DNA of 64,000 nucleotides from Nitrososphaeria archaeon (GCA_029775915.1 JARVKA010000002.1:62001-126000), one strand, 5' to 3'; counted from the first letter of the stretch, positions 20,942-30,591 are shown. Numbers and translations: made by a program. The notes: generated from the sequence alone by a model not told the origin.

Positions 20942-21411
20942 ATTAAAGTATTCTTAAAGTCATTCTTAAATACTTCCTCTTAAGTTTTACATCAATCTCC
21001 TAAAGCATTAATATATGGGGGCTTTAATATTCCACATCGATATAGCTATCATTATTGAGTTATAAAGCATTTTTTGCTATATTGCAAATTAACAAAATCT
21101 ATTGAGAATATTAAAATTGCGAGTCAGGAGAAAGTTGAAGCTCTTCCTGAAAAGGATATAAAATTGATGAAAAGTTAGAAGTAAAAAGAGCAAAAGGTTC
21201 AAGAATTTAAAAATATTCAAGAGAAAAATGAAGAATCAACGATACTTAATTACAATCTATCTTGATTGAAGCAAATAAGTTAAAAACCATTTTAAAAATT
21301 TTTAGAAAAAGTTCAAGAATTTAAAAAAGTTCAAACCCTTAAGGCTGTTAAAACAAAGGAGAAAAAGATTACGAAATATTAATAATGTAGTGTGGGTGAA
21401 TCAAAAGTAAT
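20942..21411. other. Intergenic stretch with decayed Lys/Glu-rich coding sequence
   Basis: No intact gene. Between about 21105 and 21385 the plus strand reads in pieces as Lys/Glu/Val/Gln-rich coils (EKVEALPEKDIKL, VQEFKNIQEKNEE, KVQEFKKVQTLKAVK), broken by stops and lacking a start. A 17-bp direct repeat occurs at 21197-21213 and 21311-21327, inside the two VQEFK copies. It looks like a degenerated coiled-coil or stalk-like gene. Low-complexity AT-rich sequence could mimic this by chance. Confidence 0.35.
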
Positions 21412-22221
21412 ATGCTTAAAACAAGTGTGCTTTATGAATGTGCTGAAAGGATTGAAAAGCAGATAAGGGTAAAGACATATCCATTAGCTATAAAATTACT
21501 TAAGAGTGAAGATGAGATTCCTAAGGAAGCTAAGAGGCCTAAAAGAGATTTTGGATATTGCTTATCCTTATGCCAAGCCTTTAGTATCTCAAGAAGGGAA
21601 GGAATAACAATAGCTATGATGAAAGAGGATATGTGGTGCCCTGAGCCTGTAATAGGTTATGGGCTTGCAGAACCCCCTCAATACTTTCTAGATGGATACA
21701 ATCGATTTCCAGATAATGTAGAGAGTTTAGAGGCTGGTGCAAGATGGGCGCGTGAATTTCCTCGTTTTAAAGTTGGAGAGTATATAGGGATAGTATCAAC
21801 TCCATTAATGAAAGTGGAATTTGAGCCTGATGTAGTAATAGTTTATTGTGATTCAGCTCAATTAACGAGGCTAATGTTAGCAGCAGCTTATAGAGATGGT
21901 CGTGACTTTTTATGTAGACTCTCGCCCCATGCTGCTTGTGTTTACTCTGTTGTAATAGCGGTTCAAAATGGGGATTATCAAATTACCGTACCTTGCATGG
22001 GCGATCGTAGAAGGGCAATAGCTCAAGATGATGAAATGATTTTCTCTATCCCGAAGAAGAAGTTAAATGATTTTATTATAGGATTGAGAGCTGCTCATAA
22101 ACTCAATATGAATATTCCATTCGGCTTTACTATGATGCCTCAATACAAGATGCCAGAGAGTTATGCAAAGATAGCGAGATTGATGGGTATGAAGAAGGCA
22201 GATGAAAGTGAGATTGATTGA
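21412..22221 (+). CDS. DUF169 family protein
   Basis: 269 residues. Recognised by the family layout: an N-terminal helix with YPLAIKLLKSEDEIP, then FGYCLSLCQAF, MMKEDMWCPEP, and C-terminal VPCMGDRRRAIAQDDEMIFSIP. Conserved cysteines at about 47, 51, 76 and in VPCMGD suggest metal or Fe-S binding; DUF169 has no established function and occurs mainly in anaerobes. ATG start at 21412 without a strong ribosome-binding site. It is flanked on both sides by gene-poor, partly decayed DNA and is not in an operon. Confidence 0.88.
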   Translation: MLKTSVLYECAERIEKQIRVKTYPLAIKLLKSEDEIPKEAKRPKRDFGYCLSLCQAFSISRREGITIAMMKEDMWCPEPVIGYGLAEPPQYFLDGYNRFPDNVESLEAGARWAREFPRFKVGEYIGIVSTPLMKVEFEPDVVIVYCDSAQLTRLMLAAAYRDGRDFLCRLSPHAACVYSVVIAVQNGDYQITVPCMGDRRRAIAQDDEMIFSIPKKKLNDFIIGLRAAHKLNMNIPFGFTMMPQYKMPESYAKIARLMGMKKADESEID

Positions 22222-22906
22222 AACGAGTTTAGATAGAAAACCTTTTTAAATACAAATAATGAGAAGGAATGTAGCTTAAGTTAGATAATCTAAATTACGT
22301 TTAAAAGATATTTGAATAAATGTTTTAAAATTGCTCGAGTTAATTTTAACTTACTATATTGTAAGAATAAGATTATCATACCTAAAATTATGCCTATGAA
22401 GTTATATGTTAATAATCTCTTCTTGATACTTTACTTTCTGAAGACATCACAACAACAATATTGTGTTATTATAACGCGATATTTAAATTTATTCCAAAAT
22501 TTCATTATGTCCCAAAAGGTTGTTTCATCATTTCATCAAGCATTTTAGCGTTGATGAGTTTTTAGCAGTAATATCTGTAGGGAGATGAAGGAAAGGAATT
22601 AGAGAGGTTTGCGATAAGAAGATAGAGGTTTCTGCCTTTCTTGAATTGGTTAAAGAGATCATCTACAATATGTATCATATTTGATGCTCAAAGAGAGCTA
22701 GCTATCGATATGAAAACCATACTACTATGGCGTATAAGTAGTTCAAATATATGATTATAAAGGCTTTGGTTTCCCATCCGATGCTCATAAGACCCATTAA
22801 GGTTGATGGACTTAATTCATTAAGCTCCATTCATAGAGTCATAGCTAAGTTGCTTATAAAACATACATTTTAAGACTGTTACTACATTCAATAATAACCT
22901 TTTATC
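22222..22906. other. 685-bp gene-poor region, possible remnant of a mobile gene
   Basis: No gene that I can support. A 78-codon frame at 22312-22548 (plus) is hydrophobic, repetitive and unlike a real protein. From about 22640 to 22750 the plus strand reads FDAQRELAIDMKTILLWRI before a stop. This faintly resembles the DVKT core of IS4/IS5-type transposases, and further short coding-like pieces follow (YDYKGFGFPSDAHKTH). Stops and frame changes are frequent, and no terminal inverted repeats or target duplication were seen. Confidence 0.25.
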
Positions 22907-23890
22907 TCATTTCCACATACGTGGATACGTTCCAGCCCTCATTATCACCCTCCTTGTTAAAAATGCTATACCTTTATCCGCATTTAAAATCTCATCAGTA
23001 GACATAACCGCCTCACTAAGAGCGACTAATTCCCCCTTTAATGTGTGAATAGCTACTAAATCACCTTTCGATATATTCTTAGATAACTTTACAATACCTG
23101 GTATAGCAAGTTGAGCACCATGACAAATCGCGTCTACAGCTGAATCTCGAATAAACACTTTTTTCAAGTTTAAAACCACATATTCTACAGGTTTAATCAA
23201 TTTTCTCAAATATTCCTCATCACCTTTTTCTTTCCATGTTTGATAAGCATCAAGAAGTTCATGCAATCTAACTAAACCATCCTTTTCATCTATGTGGCTA
23301 ACTTTAGTACGCCTTAACTCTATCATCGTTGCACCAGGTCCCAAAACTTCCCCTATATCGTAAATCAATTTTCTCACATAAGTTCCAGCTTGACATACTA
23401 CTCTCAATAGAAGTAAGCGACCTATTTGCTCAACTATTTCTAAGTCATAAATCACGCGTGTTCTAATAGTTCTTTTAACAGAAGATCTTTGCGGGGGTCT
23501 TTGATAAATCTCACCAACGAATTCAGAAATTACTCTATTAAGCTTATCTCGATCTACAGGGCTATGTAAACGAGCTACAGCATAATACTCTTTAGGACCC
23601 ATTAAAAGAACTCCTAAGACTTTTGTAGCTTCACCTATACCGATTGGTAATAAACCAGTAACTGGTGGATCGAGTGTACCACTATGACCAGCTTTCTCAA
23701 CATTTAATATTCTCCGAACCCAAGCTACAACCTCATGACTTGTTGGTCCTGATGGTTTATCGAGGGGTATGAAACCATAATTTAAAAGTTGATTTATCGG
23801 CCGATTGTAAGGTTGAAAACCATAAGCTTCATTAGTTACATCATCACTAATTGTTATTAATTCTTCAGATTTGTTAATCATAACTTTCAC
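22907..23890 (-). CDS. cbf5: H/ACA RNP pseudouridine synthase Cbf5
   Basis: Catalytic subunit of the guide-RNA-directed enzyme converting uridine to pseudouridine in rRNA and tRNA. 327 residues. The TruB catalytic motif is GHSGTLDPPVTGLLPIGIG with the nucleophilic Asp in TLD. LDKPSGPTSHEVVAWV precedes it, RVVCQAGTYVRKLIYDIG follows, and a C-terminal PUA domain starts around residue 245. The GTG start overlaps the stop of cmk (ATGTGA), so translation is coupled. It is the last gene of the spc-type superoperon, a position common in archaea. Confidence 0.96.
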   Translation of the reverse strand: MKVMINKSEELITISDDVTNEAYGFQPYNRPINQLLNYGFIPLDKPSGPTSHEVVAWVRRILNVEKAGHSGTLDPPVTGLLPIGIGEATKVLGVLLMGPKEYYAVARLHSPVDRDKLNRVISEFVGEIYQRPPQRSSVKRTIRTRVIYDLEIVEQIGRLLLLRVVCQAGTYVRKLIYDIGEVLGPGATMIELRRTKVSHIDEKDGLVRLHELLDAYQTWKEKGDEEYLRKLIKPVEYVVLNLKKVFIRDSAVDAICHGAQLAIPGIVKLSKNISKGDLVAIHTLKGELVALSEAVMSTDEILNADKGIAFLTRRVIMRAGTYPRMWK

Positions 23891-24444
23891 ATAAAATGCT
23901 TAACAATATTGCAAACTATATCTATCACTTGCTCCTTTGATAAATTGTTAGTATTAATAACGAAGTCAAAGACTGATAAATCATCACCAAAATTAATTTT
24001 ATAAAGCTGATTATACAACCGTTTATTTTCATCATCCCTTATACGAATAACCTTTATAGCTTCTTCAATCGATATATTATCCCTTTGAACCATTCTCATC
24101 GCTCTCTTCTCCATCGAACCTTTCAACCATATTTTTATACCCTCATCAATGAGCCATGGAAGAGGGTAACTGGATATTACTACACCACCTTTTCGAGCAA
24201 ATTCTATCAATCTCTTATCAACTTTTTTATCAAAATTCAAATCCTTCTTTCTTTCATTAAGGAATTTTATACCATCCTTTGTATCCCACCAATCATCGCC
24301 TGAAGGTTGATAACCCATTTCCATAGCCATTTCTTTTAACATATCGCCGCCAGAAAGGTATTTTAAATTAAACCTTTCAGCTAAAGCTTTAGCCACAGTA
24401 GTCTTACCAACACAAGACATTCCAGATATAATTATCGTAATCAT
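23887..24444 (-). CDS. cmk: Cytidylate kinase, archaeal type
   Basis: Phosphorylates CMP and dCMP with ATP. 185 residues; P-loop SGMSCVGKTTVAKALAERF at about 7-25, then LSGGDMLKEMAMEMG, which is the NMP-binding region of archaeal CMP kinase. The VISSYPLPWLID strand and an RMVQRDNISIEEA lid region follow. Located between the DUF106 protein and cbf5, the usual place. In many archaea L34e and L14e lie on either side of cmk; here they are absent. Confidence 0.92.
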   Translation of the reverse strand: MITIIISGMSCVGKTTVAKALAERFNLKYLSGGDMLKEMAMEMGYQPSGDDWWDTKDGIKFLNERKKDLNFDKKVDKRLIEFARKGGVVISSYPLPWLIDEGIKIWLKGSMEKRAMRMVQRDNISIEEAIKVIRIRDDENKRLYNQLYKINFGDDLSVFDFVINTNNLSKEQVIDIVCNIVKHFM

Positions 24445-24477
24445 ATTTACCTATAATTTGAAATGTTTTACTCACTT

Positions 24478-24969
24478 TTAAGTTATACTTGTACCTATCA
24501 ACTTGCTTATAATAGTGCTGAATGAGATGGATGAGATAAAGTACCACCAAAATAGATTAAGTGAAGGAATCGTTATACTATCTATAGTTACCATCATTGT
24601 AATGAAAGGTATGTAAATAGGTGAAATTGCCACAGGTACGCCCATCCCACCCACATAATTGACAAGAAGATAATACACAATGATGAATGGTATCCAAAAG
24701 ATCAACATTACCTTCATCCTCCCAAAAGAGACCTTCATTTGTAAATCTCTCATTTGCTTCTCTTTCCTTTTTAATTTAGCTAACTTTGCTTCATCACCAC
24801 TCATAATCGCTTGTCTCATAGCCTTTTGATACTCCATAACCTCTTTTCTCACCCTTCTTTCACGTTCAATATCAACAAAGAGTCTAGTAACGATATTTGA
24901 GATTAGAACTAAACTTATCGCTACACTTGTAATGAGTAAAGTGTGTATGATATTAATAAGATGGAGCAT
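24478..24969 (-). CDS. DUF106 / Oxa1-superfamily membrane insertase-like protein
   Basis: 163 residues with three or four membrane segments (about 5-28, 86-107, 111-129 and 139-160) and a cytosolic charged coiled coil between the first two: VDIERERRVRKEVMEY, then EAKLAKLKRKEKQMRDLQMK. This is the archaeal DUF106 layout related to YidC/Oxa1, EMC3 and TMCO1, which assist membrane-protein insertion. It sits 4 nt after secY, fitting a role beside the translocon. Confidence 0.88.
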   Translation of the reverse strand: MLHLINIIHTLLITSVAISLVLISNIVTRLFVDIERERRVRKEVMEYQKAMRQAIMSGDEAKLAKLKRKEKQMRDLQMKVSFGRMKVMLIFWIPFIIVYYLLVNYVGGMGVPVAISPIYIPFITMMVTIDSITIPSLNLFWWYFISSISFSTIISKLIGTSIT

Positions 24970-24973
24970 AATC

Positions 24974-26383
24974 TCACTTTATTCCGAGTAAAGCACCCAA
25001 TCTAGGCATCATCGTTTCTAATTGCTCCCTTAGTAACAATTGATAGTATTGTATAATTATACCGATCATTAAGAGTATTCCTATTCCTGAGCCAAATACA
25101 CCTAATATTTCTGATGTAGCTGCGATTAAGCCTATAATGATACCTGAGATGATTGTGATAGTTGGTATGTAGCGTGAAAGCATTGACTCCAAAGATACAT
25201 CAACCCTTCTAAAGCCTGGCACTTGTAATTGAGCATCAACTAAACTCTTCGCAGCAGCTTTTGGTGATAAACCACCAATATCTACCCAAAGTTTAGCAAA
25301 TATTACAGAGAAAAACACAACGAAGAGTGCGTAAGTTATTGCACGTAAAGGCTCTGCCATCATTCGATCAAGTCCATGAACAGGGGTTAAAAAATATACT
25401 AAACCGCCAATCGGTCCCGCTTGTATATTAGTTCGATTATACATAACAAGCCAATTGAGAAATTGATTATTATTTAATGGATTGTAACGAGCCCAAATTT
25501 GTTGTGAGAAAAATGTAATATTTGTGAGTAATGCAGATACTAAAATAATTGGGACGTTAGATGTGTAAAGAAGTTTAATTGGATAAACACCAGAGAATCC
25601 TCTAAATTTGATAGAAGTGATTGGTATTTCAATCCTCATACCTTCAATATAAATGATGATAAACATAACTAATAATGTTAAAGCAAATGTGGAGAGGCTG
25701 GGCAATCCACCAGCTCTAATGATAGTTGCGTGCAATCGATTATGAATTGTAGAGTTTATTAAAAATGGGATCAATCCGAATGGTTCATTACCAGCGGGTA
25801 ATGGGCTAAAAATATCCCACATAATCCTTTGCGCTACACCAGCGAGTATAAATAAGCTAATACCACTACCAATACCCCAACCCTTTTGAACCATCTCATC
25901 CAATAGCATTACTACAATCGTCCCAGCTAAAAGTTGCATCGTTATAATAAATCCAGCGGTTGGGCTGAGCGTTGAGCCAAAAAATCCACCAACAATGTAT
26001 GCGGATGATTCGATTAAAGCTACAATAATTGTGAGAAGTTTCGTTGCTGAAGTGAATAAAGCTCTATCTTCAGGCTTCTTGAAGTCAATCTTAATAATTT
26101 CAGCACCTTTGAGTAATTGAAGAATTAAGCCAGCGGTTACTATTGGTCCTATGCCAAGCTCCATTAAAGTGCCTTGAGCTGAGGCAAAGATAATTCGTGT
26201 ATAAGCTAATGGATCAGCCCCACCTGTAGGAACTCCATACAAAGGGGTTTGAGCCATAATGAGATAGAGAGCTAGAGCAATGCCTGTCCAAAATAGTTTC
26301 TCATTTAAAGAGAGTTTTTTAATCGGTTTTGGAACTTCAGGTAGTACTGTAGCCATAGATTGAATGAAGTTACTGAATGACAT
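24974..26383 (-). CDS. secY: Preprotein translocase subunit SecY
   Basis: Central channel of the Sec translocon, 469 residues with ten membrane segments expected. Family landmarks are the N-terminal amphipathic VPKPIKKLSLNEKLFWTG and QTPLYGVPTGGADPLAY, then the TM2-TM3 block ELGIGPIVTAGLILQLLKGA, QKGWGIGSGISLFI, and the C-terminal GALLGIK. It lies 2 nt after L15, standard spc-operon order. Adenylate kinase, often adjacent, is not here. Confidence 0.97.
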   Translation of the reverse strand: MSFSNFIQSMATVLPEVPKPIKKLSLNEKLFWTGIALALYLIMAQTPLYGVPTGGADPLAYTRIIFASAQGTLMELGIGPIVTAGLILQLLKGAEIIKIDFKKPEDRALFTSATKLLTIIVALIESSAYIVGGFFGSTLSPTAGFIITMQLLAGTIVVMLLDEMVQKGWGIGSGISLFILAGVAQRIMWDIFSPLPAGNEPFGLIPFLINSTIHNRLHATIIRAGGLPSLSTFALTLLVMFIIIYIEGMRIEIPITSIKFRGFSGVYPIKLLYTSNVPIILVSALLTNITFFSQQIWARYNPLNNNQFLNWLVMYNRTNIQAGPIGGLVYFLTPVHGLDRMMAEPLRAITYALFVVFFSVIFAKLWVDIGGLSPKAAAKSLVDAQLQVPGFRRVDVSLESMLSRYIPTITIISGIIIGLIAATSEILGVFGSGIGILLMIGIIIQYYQLLLREQLETMMPRLGALLGIK

Positions 26384-26385
26384 TC

Positions 26386-26820
26386 TTACTTCACTTGAAT
26401 AATTTCTCCTCCAGCAGCTTCTACTTTAGCCTTCGCACTTTCCGTAAATGATCTCACTTTAATTATATACGCTCCATTTACTTGACCTTCTCCAAGAAGT
26501 TTCTCATAACCGAGTTGCGTGAGATCTATGAGTGGTTTTTCACCCTCTTTTTTAACTTGATTACCATACAACATTTGATATATATGGTCTAATTGATCAA
26601 CATTTAACCATCTCTTTACATGTGAATCTTTAGATGGCTTTAAGGAATCTTTACTGAAATGATTTGGAGCATACTTTACTGCCCAACTCCATTTATGTTT
26701 ATGAAGTCCAGCTTTACCCGTACCTCCTCTCATCCCCTTTTTCCTATGTTGACCTACTTGCCCCCATCCACAAGTTCTTGAGCCTCTGAGTTTACGAATC
26801 TTTCTTAAACGAGTTGGCAT
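26386..26820 (-). CDS. rpl15: 50S ribosomal protein L15
   Basis: 144 residues from ATG 26818-26820 (PTRLRKIRKLRGSRTCGWGQ); the frame is open to 26844 but the shorter start matches the family. The glycine-rich GQHRKKGMRGGTGKAGLHKH stretch threads into 23S rRNA. C-terminal KVEAAGGEIIQVK is typical. Immediately precedes secY. Confidence 0.95.
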   Translation of the reverse strand: MPTRLRKIRKLRGSRTCGWGQVGQHRKKGMRGGTGKAGLHKHKWSWAVKYAPNHFSKDSLKPSKDSHVKRWLNVDQLDHIYQMLYGNQVKKEGEKPLIDLTQLGYEKLLGEGQVNGAYIIKVRSFTESAKAKVEAAGGEIIQVK

Positions 26821-26912
26821 ATTATCGCCCTTACGAAAAACCATTTTCTATTAAGTGGAATTTACATATAGAGTTTATGCAATTAAGTCTCATAACGATC
26901 ATTCCTTAAGTA

Positions 26913-27389
26913 TTACAACATTCTCTCTACCAATTTTGGTAATTCAGGATTGTATCCCAATAAACCGCCTTGATTGTAACTTTTTTTAAGTGAACGCTTA
27001 AAACCACCTCTTGGAGGAGTGAGAGGAAAGGAAGGCTTTACACCATTGAGCTTATTTAATCTCACTTTACCATCTGCTATTGCTTTAGCCAAATCTCCTA
27101 TACTCTCATAACCCAATTCCTTCAAAAACTCATTAGTTAAAGGGTAATTACCATCTCTTCTACCCCTTTTTATAAGAATCATTTCAATGAATGATGAATC
27201 AATTGGGCACCATGCAACGTAATCCTTAACCTTTTTTAACATACCATTATAACTGGGCGTGTTTGGTATAATCGTAGCTCTAAAGCGCTTGCAAAGATTT
27301 AATTGCTCCAAAGTACGCTCAATAGGATGAGGGATATTTATCGTTCCTTTAAGGCGCACAACTAAAAGGGCATTGCTCAAAGTGATCAA
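26913..27389 (-). CDS. rpl30: 50S ribosomal protein L30
   Basis: 158 residues, the long archaeal form of bacterial L30 (eukaryotic uL30/L7). Start MITLSNALLVVRLKGTINIP, then RFRATIIPNTPSYNGMLKKV, and the C-terminal extension FPLTPPRGGFKRSLKKSYNQ. It overlaps the S5 stop by 4 nt; a 92-nt gap separates it from L15. Confidence 0.95.
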   Translation of the reverse strand: MITLSNALLVVRLKGTINIPHPIERTLEQLNLCKRFRATIIPNTPSYNGMLKKVKDYVAWCPIDSSFIEMILIKRGRRDGNYPLTNEFLKELGYESIGDLAKAIADGKVRLNKLNGVKPSFPLTPPRGGFKRSLKKSYNQGGLLGYNPELPKLVERML

Positions 27390-28021
27390 CTCGTAATGAT
27401 ACCATAACGATAAGTTTGTCTTAAAGCATCGTATACCGCGCCAGTAATGGATGACATAGTGCTAGTGGAGCCATAAGTTCTACTCCAAGCATCTTTTACA
27501 CCAGCTAATTTGAGTAAAGTCTTTACAGTCTCTCCAGCAACTAAACCTAAACCTTTAGGACCAGGTATAATTACTACTTTAACACTACCACTCTTTCCCT
27601 CTACTTTATATGGTATTGAATGAGGAGTACCACATCTACACTCCCAACTACCACACCCTAGTCTAATTGGAATGATATTCAACAATGCATCATTGGTAGC
27701 TTTTTCAATGGCGTTACGCATATGTGCTGCTTTGCCTCTACCAACGCCTAACCATCCATTCTCATTTCCAACCGCTACTATTGCATTAAATTTAGTTACT
27801 TCACCAGCATCGGTTTGCTTTTGCACAATCCCAACACTCACAACACTCGTTTTCAAATCTGGAAGAAGTGTTTTAACAATCATAGGCTCTTTAATCTTCC
27901 ATCCATTTTCAAATATTTGTTCCAATGAAGTTATTTTACCTTCAGCAACCATCATACCTAACTTGGTTTTTGGTACCCAAGTTGGTTGTTCAACACTTTT
28001 TGCACTTTCCATATCTCTCAC
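27386..28021 (-). CDS. rps5: 30S ribosomal protein S5
   Basis: 211 residues. The S5 N-terminal RNA-binding domain is visible: AIVAVGNENGWLGVGRGKAA, then RLGCGSWECRCGTPHSIPYK; the C-terminal domain contains GPKGLGLVAGETVKTLLKLA. The start overlaps the L18 stop by 4 nt. Involved in decoding accuracy and mRNA entry. Confidence 0.96.
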   Translation of the reverse strand: MRDMESAKSVEQPTWVPKTKLGMMVAEGKITSLEQIFENGWKIKEPMIVKTLLPDLKTSVVSVGIVQKQTDAGEVTKFNAIVAVGNENGWLGVGRGKAAHMRNAIEKATNDALLNIIPIRLGCGSWECRCGTPHSIPYKVEGKSGSVKVVIIPGPKGLGLVAGETVKTLLKLAGVKDAWSRTYGSTSTMSSITGAVYDALRQTYRYGIITS

Positions 28022-28590
28022 CTCATCTCATTAATGATTAAACTTCGAACCCTATCAAAATGTTTTGGATAATCTTCTGGTTTAAATCCTTCTGCTAATA
28101 AACGTGAGAAGATTGTATGATAACGATTGGGGTCATTCTCAATTAAGTATTTTGCATACTTAGCAATATGCTCACCTCTAATCCTCTCTTCAGAAGGTAA
28201 ACTCTTTTCATCAGCGGGTATTTTAATACCAGCATCAATCGCGCCTTTAATTGCGGCACCAAATCGAGAGCTGTAAGGGCTCACGCCAGTATATAAAATT
28301 GCATCTTTCACACCAGCCTTCAATGCTTTATAACTTGCTAACAAGCTTGTAAGATATACCGCTGGCGAATTATTTCTAGAACCCTTCCAATTATACTTCA
28401 ATAATTGACGGGAATGTGCAGAAGCTAACACTTTATCACCACCCAAACTTGGCAATATGTATTGAATGATTGTATTCTCATTACTAATTCGAACACAAAG
28501 AATGGGTTTACGGCTTAATACCGCTGCTTTTCTCTTTTTATAATTCGTTTTCCTTCTTAACTTAGGGATATAACGTGCTTTACTCACCAA
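28018..28590 (-). CDS. rpl18: 50S ribosomal protein L18
   Basis: 5S rRNA-binding protein, 190 residues, archaeal/eukaryotic uL18 length. RRKTNYKKRKAAVLSRKPIL at the N-terminus, then VLASAHSRQLLKYNWKGSRN and YSSRFGAAIKGAIDAGIKIP. Overlaps the L19e stop by 11 nt. Confidence 0.95.
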   Translation of the reverse strand: MVSKARYIPKLRRKTNYKKRKAAVLSRKPILCVRISNENTIIQYILPSLGGDKVLASAHSRQLLKYNWKGSRNNSPAVYLTSLLASYKALKAGVKDAILYTGVSPYSSRFGAAIKGAIDAGIKIPADEKSLPSEERIRGEHIAKYAKYLIENDPNRYHTIFSRLLAEGFKPEDYPKHFDRVRSLIINEMR

Positions 28591-29014
28591 TCTTACCCTC
28601 TTGCTTTATAACTTCTTTCAATTGCTTTAAAGTTTTGATTCTACCACCCTTTATGTGAGTATAAAGTTTATCAAATAAATCTCCACTAATCTCTCCCCGT
28701 TCCTTTGCCAATTTTAAATATCTCCGTAAAGCCCTTACTTTTATCACCCAACGCCTCTTCTTACCTTGCCTAGCACCTTTAGCACCTTTTCTCGAGCCTA
28801 CATTTTGGCGCTTACCAGCTCTTGCCCTTACTCGTGCTCTTGAAATACCTTTTATAGGTTCTGCCCATATTACTCCACTTTTAATTAAATTGCGAATACT
28901 CTCTCTTGTAATTGCCTCACTAATACGATCTAAACTTTCTGGATCGAACTTTACTCGATTCACACCAACTTTTAAAATCTTTGCAGCTATTTGTTTTTGA
29001 GCGGTTAAATTCAC
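28580..29014 (-). CDS. rpl19e: 50S ribosomal protein L19e
   Basis: 144 residues, archaeal/eukaryotic-specific. N-terminal AQKQIAAKILKVGVNRVKFD and the very basic loop KGISRARVRARAGKRQNVGS are diagnostic. The start is 2 nt after the L32e stop. Confidence 0.95.
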   Translation of the reverse strand: MNLTAQKQIAAKILKVGVNRVKFDPESLDRISEAITRESIRNLIKSGVIWAEPIKGISRARVRARAGKRQNVGSRKGAKGARQGKKRRWVIKVRALRRYLKLAKERGEISGDLFDKLYTHIKGGRIKTLKQLKEVIKQEGKIGE

Positions 29015-29016
29015 TC

Positions 29017-29514
29017 TTAATCACCCTTTTTTAAATTAGGATTAAACACTCTAATACCTAACTCTTTAGCCCTTTGAATAATTTGCACTCTCTTTTTTGA
29101 ACCTACTGAAGAAGCAATGCGAATACCATCAGTTTCGGGATTTAAACCTTCCAATTCCTTAACATTGTGTATAAGAACTTCTCTCAATCCAGATGGGTGC
29201 AACCCACGTGCAATAGCTGGCCCACCATAACCTATTGAAACGATTTTTGGCCATCCTTTAACTCTTTTTCTCATTTTATTATCAATGCCTTTAGGCTTTC
29301 TCCACGATTCTTTAATTCTTTTATATCGCCATGATTCTTGCCTAACAAATTCAGGTTTTGAATCTTTAATGAGCTTTCTTAACTTCAAAGCTTCTTTTAT
29401 TTGCTCCTTTAATGAAGATTTTGATAAAGTATTCTTTAATTGAGCTTCCTCATTTTTTATAGAATGCTCAATCTCTTTGCTCGTATCACTCTTTTGCATA
29501 AATGTAGATTCCAT
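29017..29514 (-). CDS. rpl32e: 50S ribosomal protein L32e
   Basis: 165 residues. C-terminal core RQESWRYKRIKESWRKPKGI and GYGGPAIARGLHPSGLREVL is typical; the first about 50 residues are a lineage-specific charged extension. ATG at 29514 is supported by GGGTG 7 nt upstream, making a 29-nt overlap with the L6 coding end; an in-frame ATG at 29499 would shorten the overlap. Confidence 0.93.
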   Translation of the reverse strand: MESTFMQKSDTSKEIEHSIKNEEAQLKNTLSKSSLKEQIKEALKLRKLIKDSKPEFVRQESWRYKRIKESWRKPKGIDNKMRKRVKGWPKIVSIGYGGPAIARGLHPSGLREVLIHNVKELEGLNPETDGIRIASSVGSKKRVQIIQRAKELGIRVFNPNLKKGD

Positions 29515-30028
29515 CTAAAAACACCCTTTGATCCTTTCTCTTAACCTTTGTTGCTAACTCTATATTTGCAGCTGTTTGACCCACATCTTCTTTAGAAACC
29601 CCTTTTACCACTATATCATCACCCTCTACAAAGACTTGACAATCACCTACAATTTTTGCTATTCTAGGCGATCTTTCTCCATAAAAATTTTCTATATAAA
29701 CCTCTTTGCCTTTAACCTTTACCGATACTGGAAAGTGAGCGTAAACGATCTTTAATCTATATGTATATCCTTTTGTTACACCTTTAATCATATTTTTTAT
29801 ATGTGATTGAACGGTATTAAATATTGCATAATCCCGTTTTTTTCGCTTATACGATTGAATGATTAATTGATTATCCGTTTTAAATATTCTAATCGGGATT
29901 TTTGAGAAATCTTTGCTACACTTACCTAAAGGCCCTTTAATCGTTAATAAACTACCATCTAATTGTGCAATCACACCATTTGGAATGGTAATTTTAGTTT
30001 CGAATGGTGAGAATTTATCAATAGACAT
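29486..30028 (-). CDS. rpl6: 50S ribosomal protein L6
   Basis: 180 residues from ATG 30026-30028 ([20 protein letters not shown]); an upstream in-frame start at 30061 lies deep in S8 and is unlikely. The L6 repeats are visible as [16 protein letters not shown] and [20 protein letters not shown]. It binds helix 97 of 23S rRNA near the factor site. Overlaps S8 by 11 nt. Confidence 0.95.
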   Translation of the reverse strand: MSIDKFSPFETKITIPNGVIAQLDGSLLTIKGPLGKCSKDFSKIPIRIFKTDNQLIIQSYKRKKRDYAIFNTVQSHIKNMIKGVTKGYTYRLKIVYAHFPVSVKVKGKEVYIENFYGERSPRIAKIVGDCQVFVEGDDIVVKGVSKEDVGQTAANIELATKVKRKDQRVFLDGIYIYAKE

Positions 30029-30410
30029 AAGCGAGAAGTCTACCTCCCAAACCTTTTTCACGAGCTTCAGTATGTGCCATCACACCAACTGGTGTAGAAA
30101 CGATTAAAATACCAAAATTTACCGCAGGTAAAAGTTTCTTCTCCCATTCCTCATATTCATCTTTTTTAACGCTAAAGCGGGGTGAAATTACGCCACATTT
30201 ATTAATTCTACCCAATAATTGTATTCTGAATTTACCTGCACGACCATCATCGATAAACTCAAATTCACCAATATACTTATGCCTTTGCATTACTCTCAAA
30301 ACTTCACTTGCAAGCTTCGAGGCTGGAATTACTAAACATTCCTTTTTATTTCTAAGCTCATTATTTTGAATCGTTGTTAAAAGGTTAGCAAGAACATTTT
30401 GTGCAGGCAT
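30018..30410 (-). CDS. rps8: 30S ribosomal protein S8
   Basis: 130 residues, archaeal length. [20 protein letters not shown] at the N-terminus and the C-terminal RNA-binding [20 protein letters not shown] are conserved. Starts 9 nt after S14. Confidence 0.96.
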   Translation of the reverse strand: MPAQNVLANLLTTIQNNELRNKKECLVIPASKLASEVLRVMQRHKYIGEFEFIDDGRAGKFRIQLLGRINKCGVISPRFSVKKDEYEEWEKKLLPAVNFGILIVSTPVGVMAHTEAREKGLGGRLLAYVY

Positions 30411-30419
30411 TACTCATCA

Positions 30420-30590
30420 CTACTCATATTTTTTAAAGCCTAACTTCTCAGCTACCTCTCTAAAGCAACATCTACATAACATCAAACCATATTTTTGAAT
30501 CATTGCATTATAATTCCCACACCTTCGGCAAAAGCGTGAACCTTTACCAAAATTCCTTTGCTTACCATGCCTCTCCTTCATTTTAACCAT
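30420..30590 (-). CDS. rps14: 30S ribosomal protein S14 (zinc-binding)
   Basis: 56 residues from ATG 30588-30590; an ATG at 30581 giving 53 residues is equally possible. Two CxxC pairs, CRRCG and CRCCF, form the zinc site of the short archaeal S14. [20 protein letters not shown] is the conserved C-terminus. It overlaps no neighbour and begins right at the L5 stop. Confidence 0.95.
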   Translation of the reverse strand: MVKMKERHGKQRNFGKGSRFCRRCGNYNAMIQKYGLMLCRCCFREVAEKLGFKKYE

Positions 30591-30591
30591 T

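Noticed and set aside
22312-22548. 78-codon plus-strand frame
   Set aside because: Hydrophobic/Asn/Lys-rich, no ribosome-binding site, no protein-like pattern; probably chance in AT-rich DNA.
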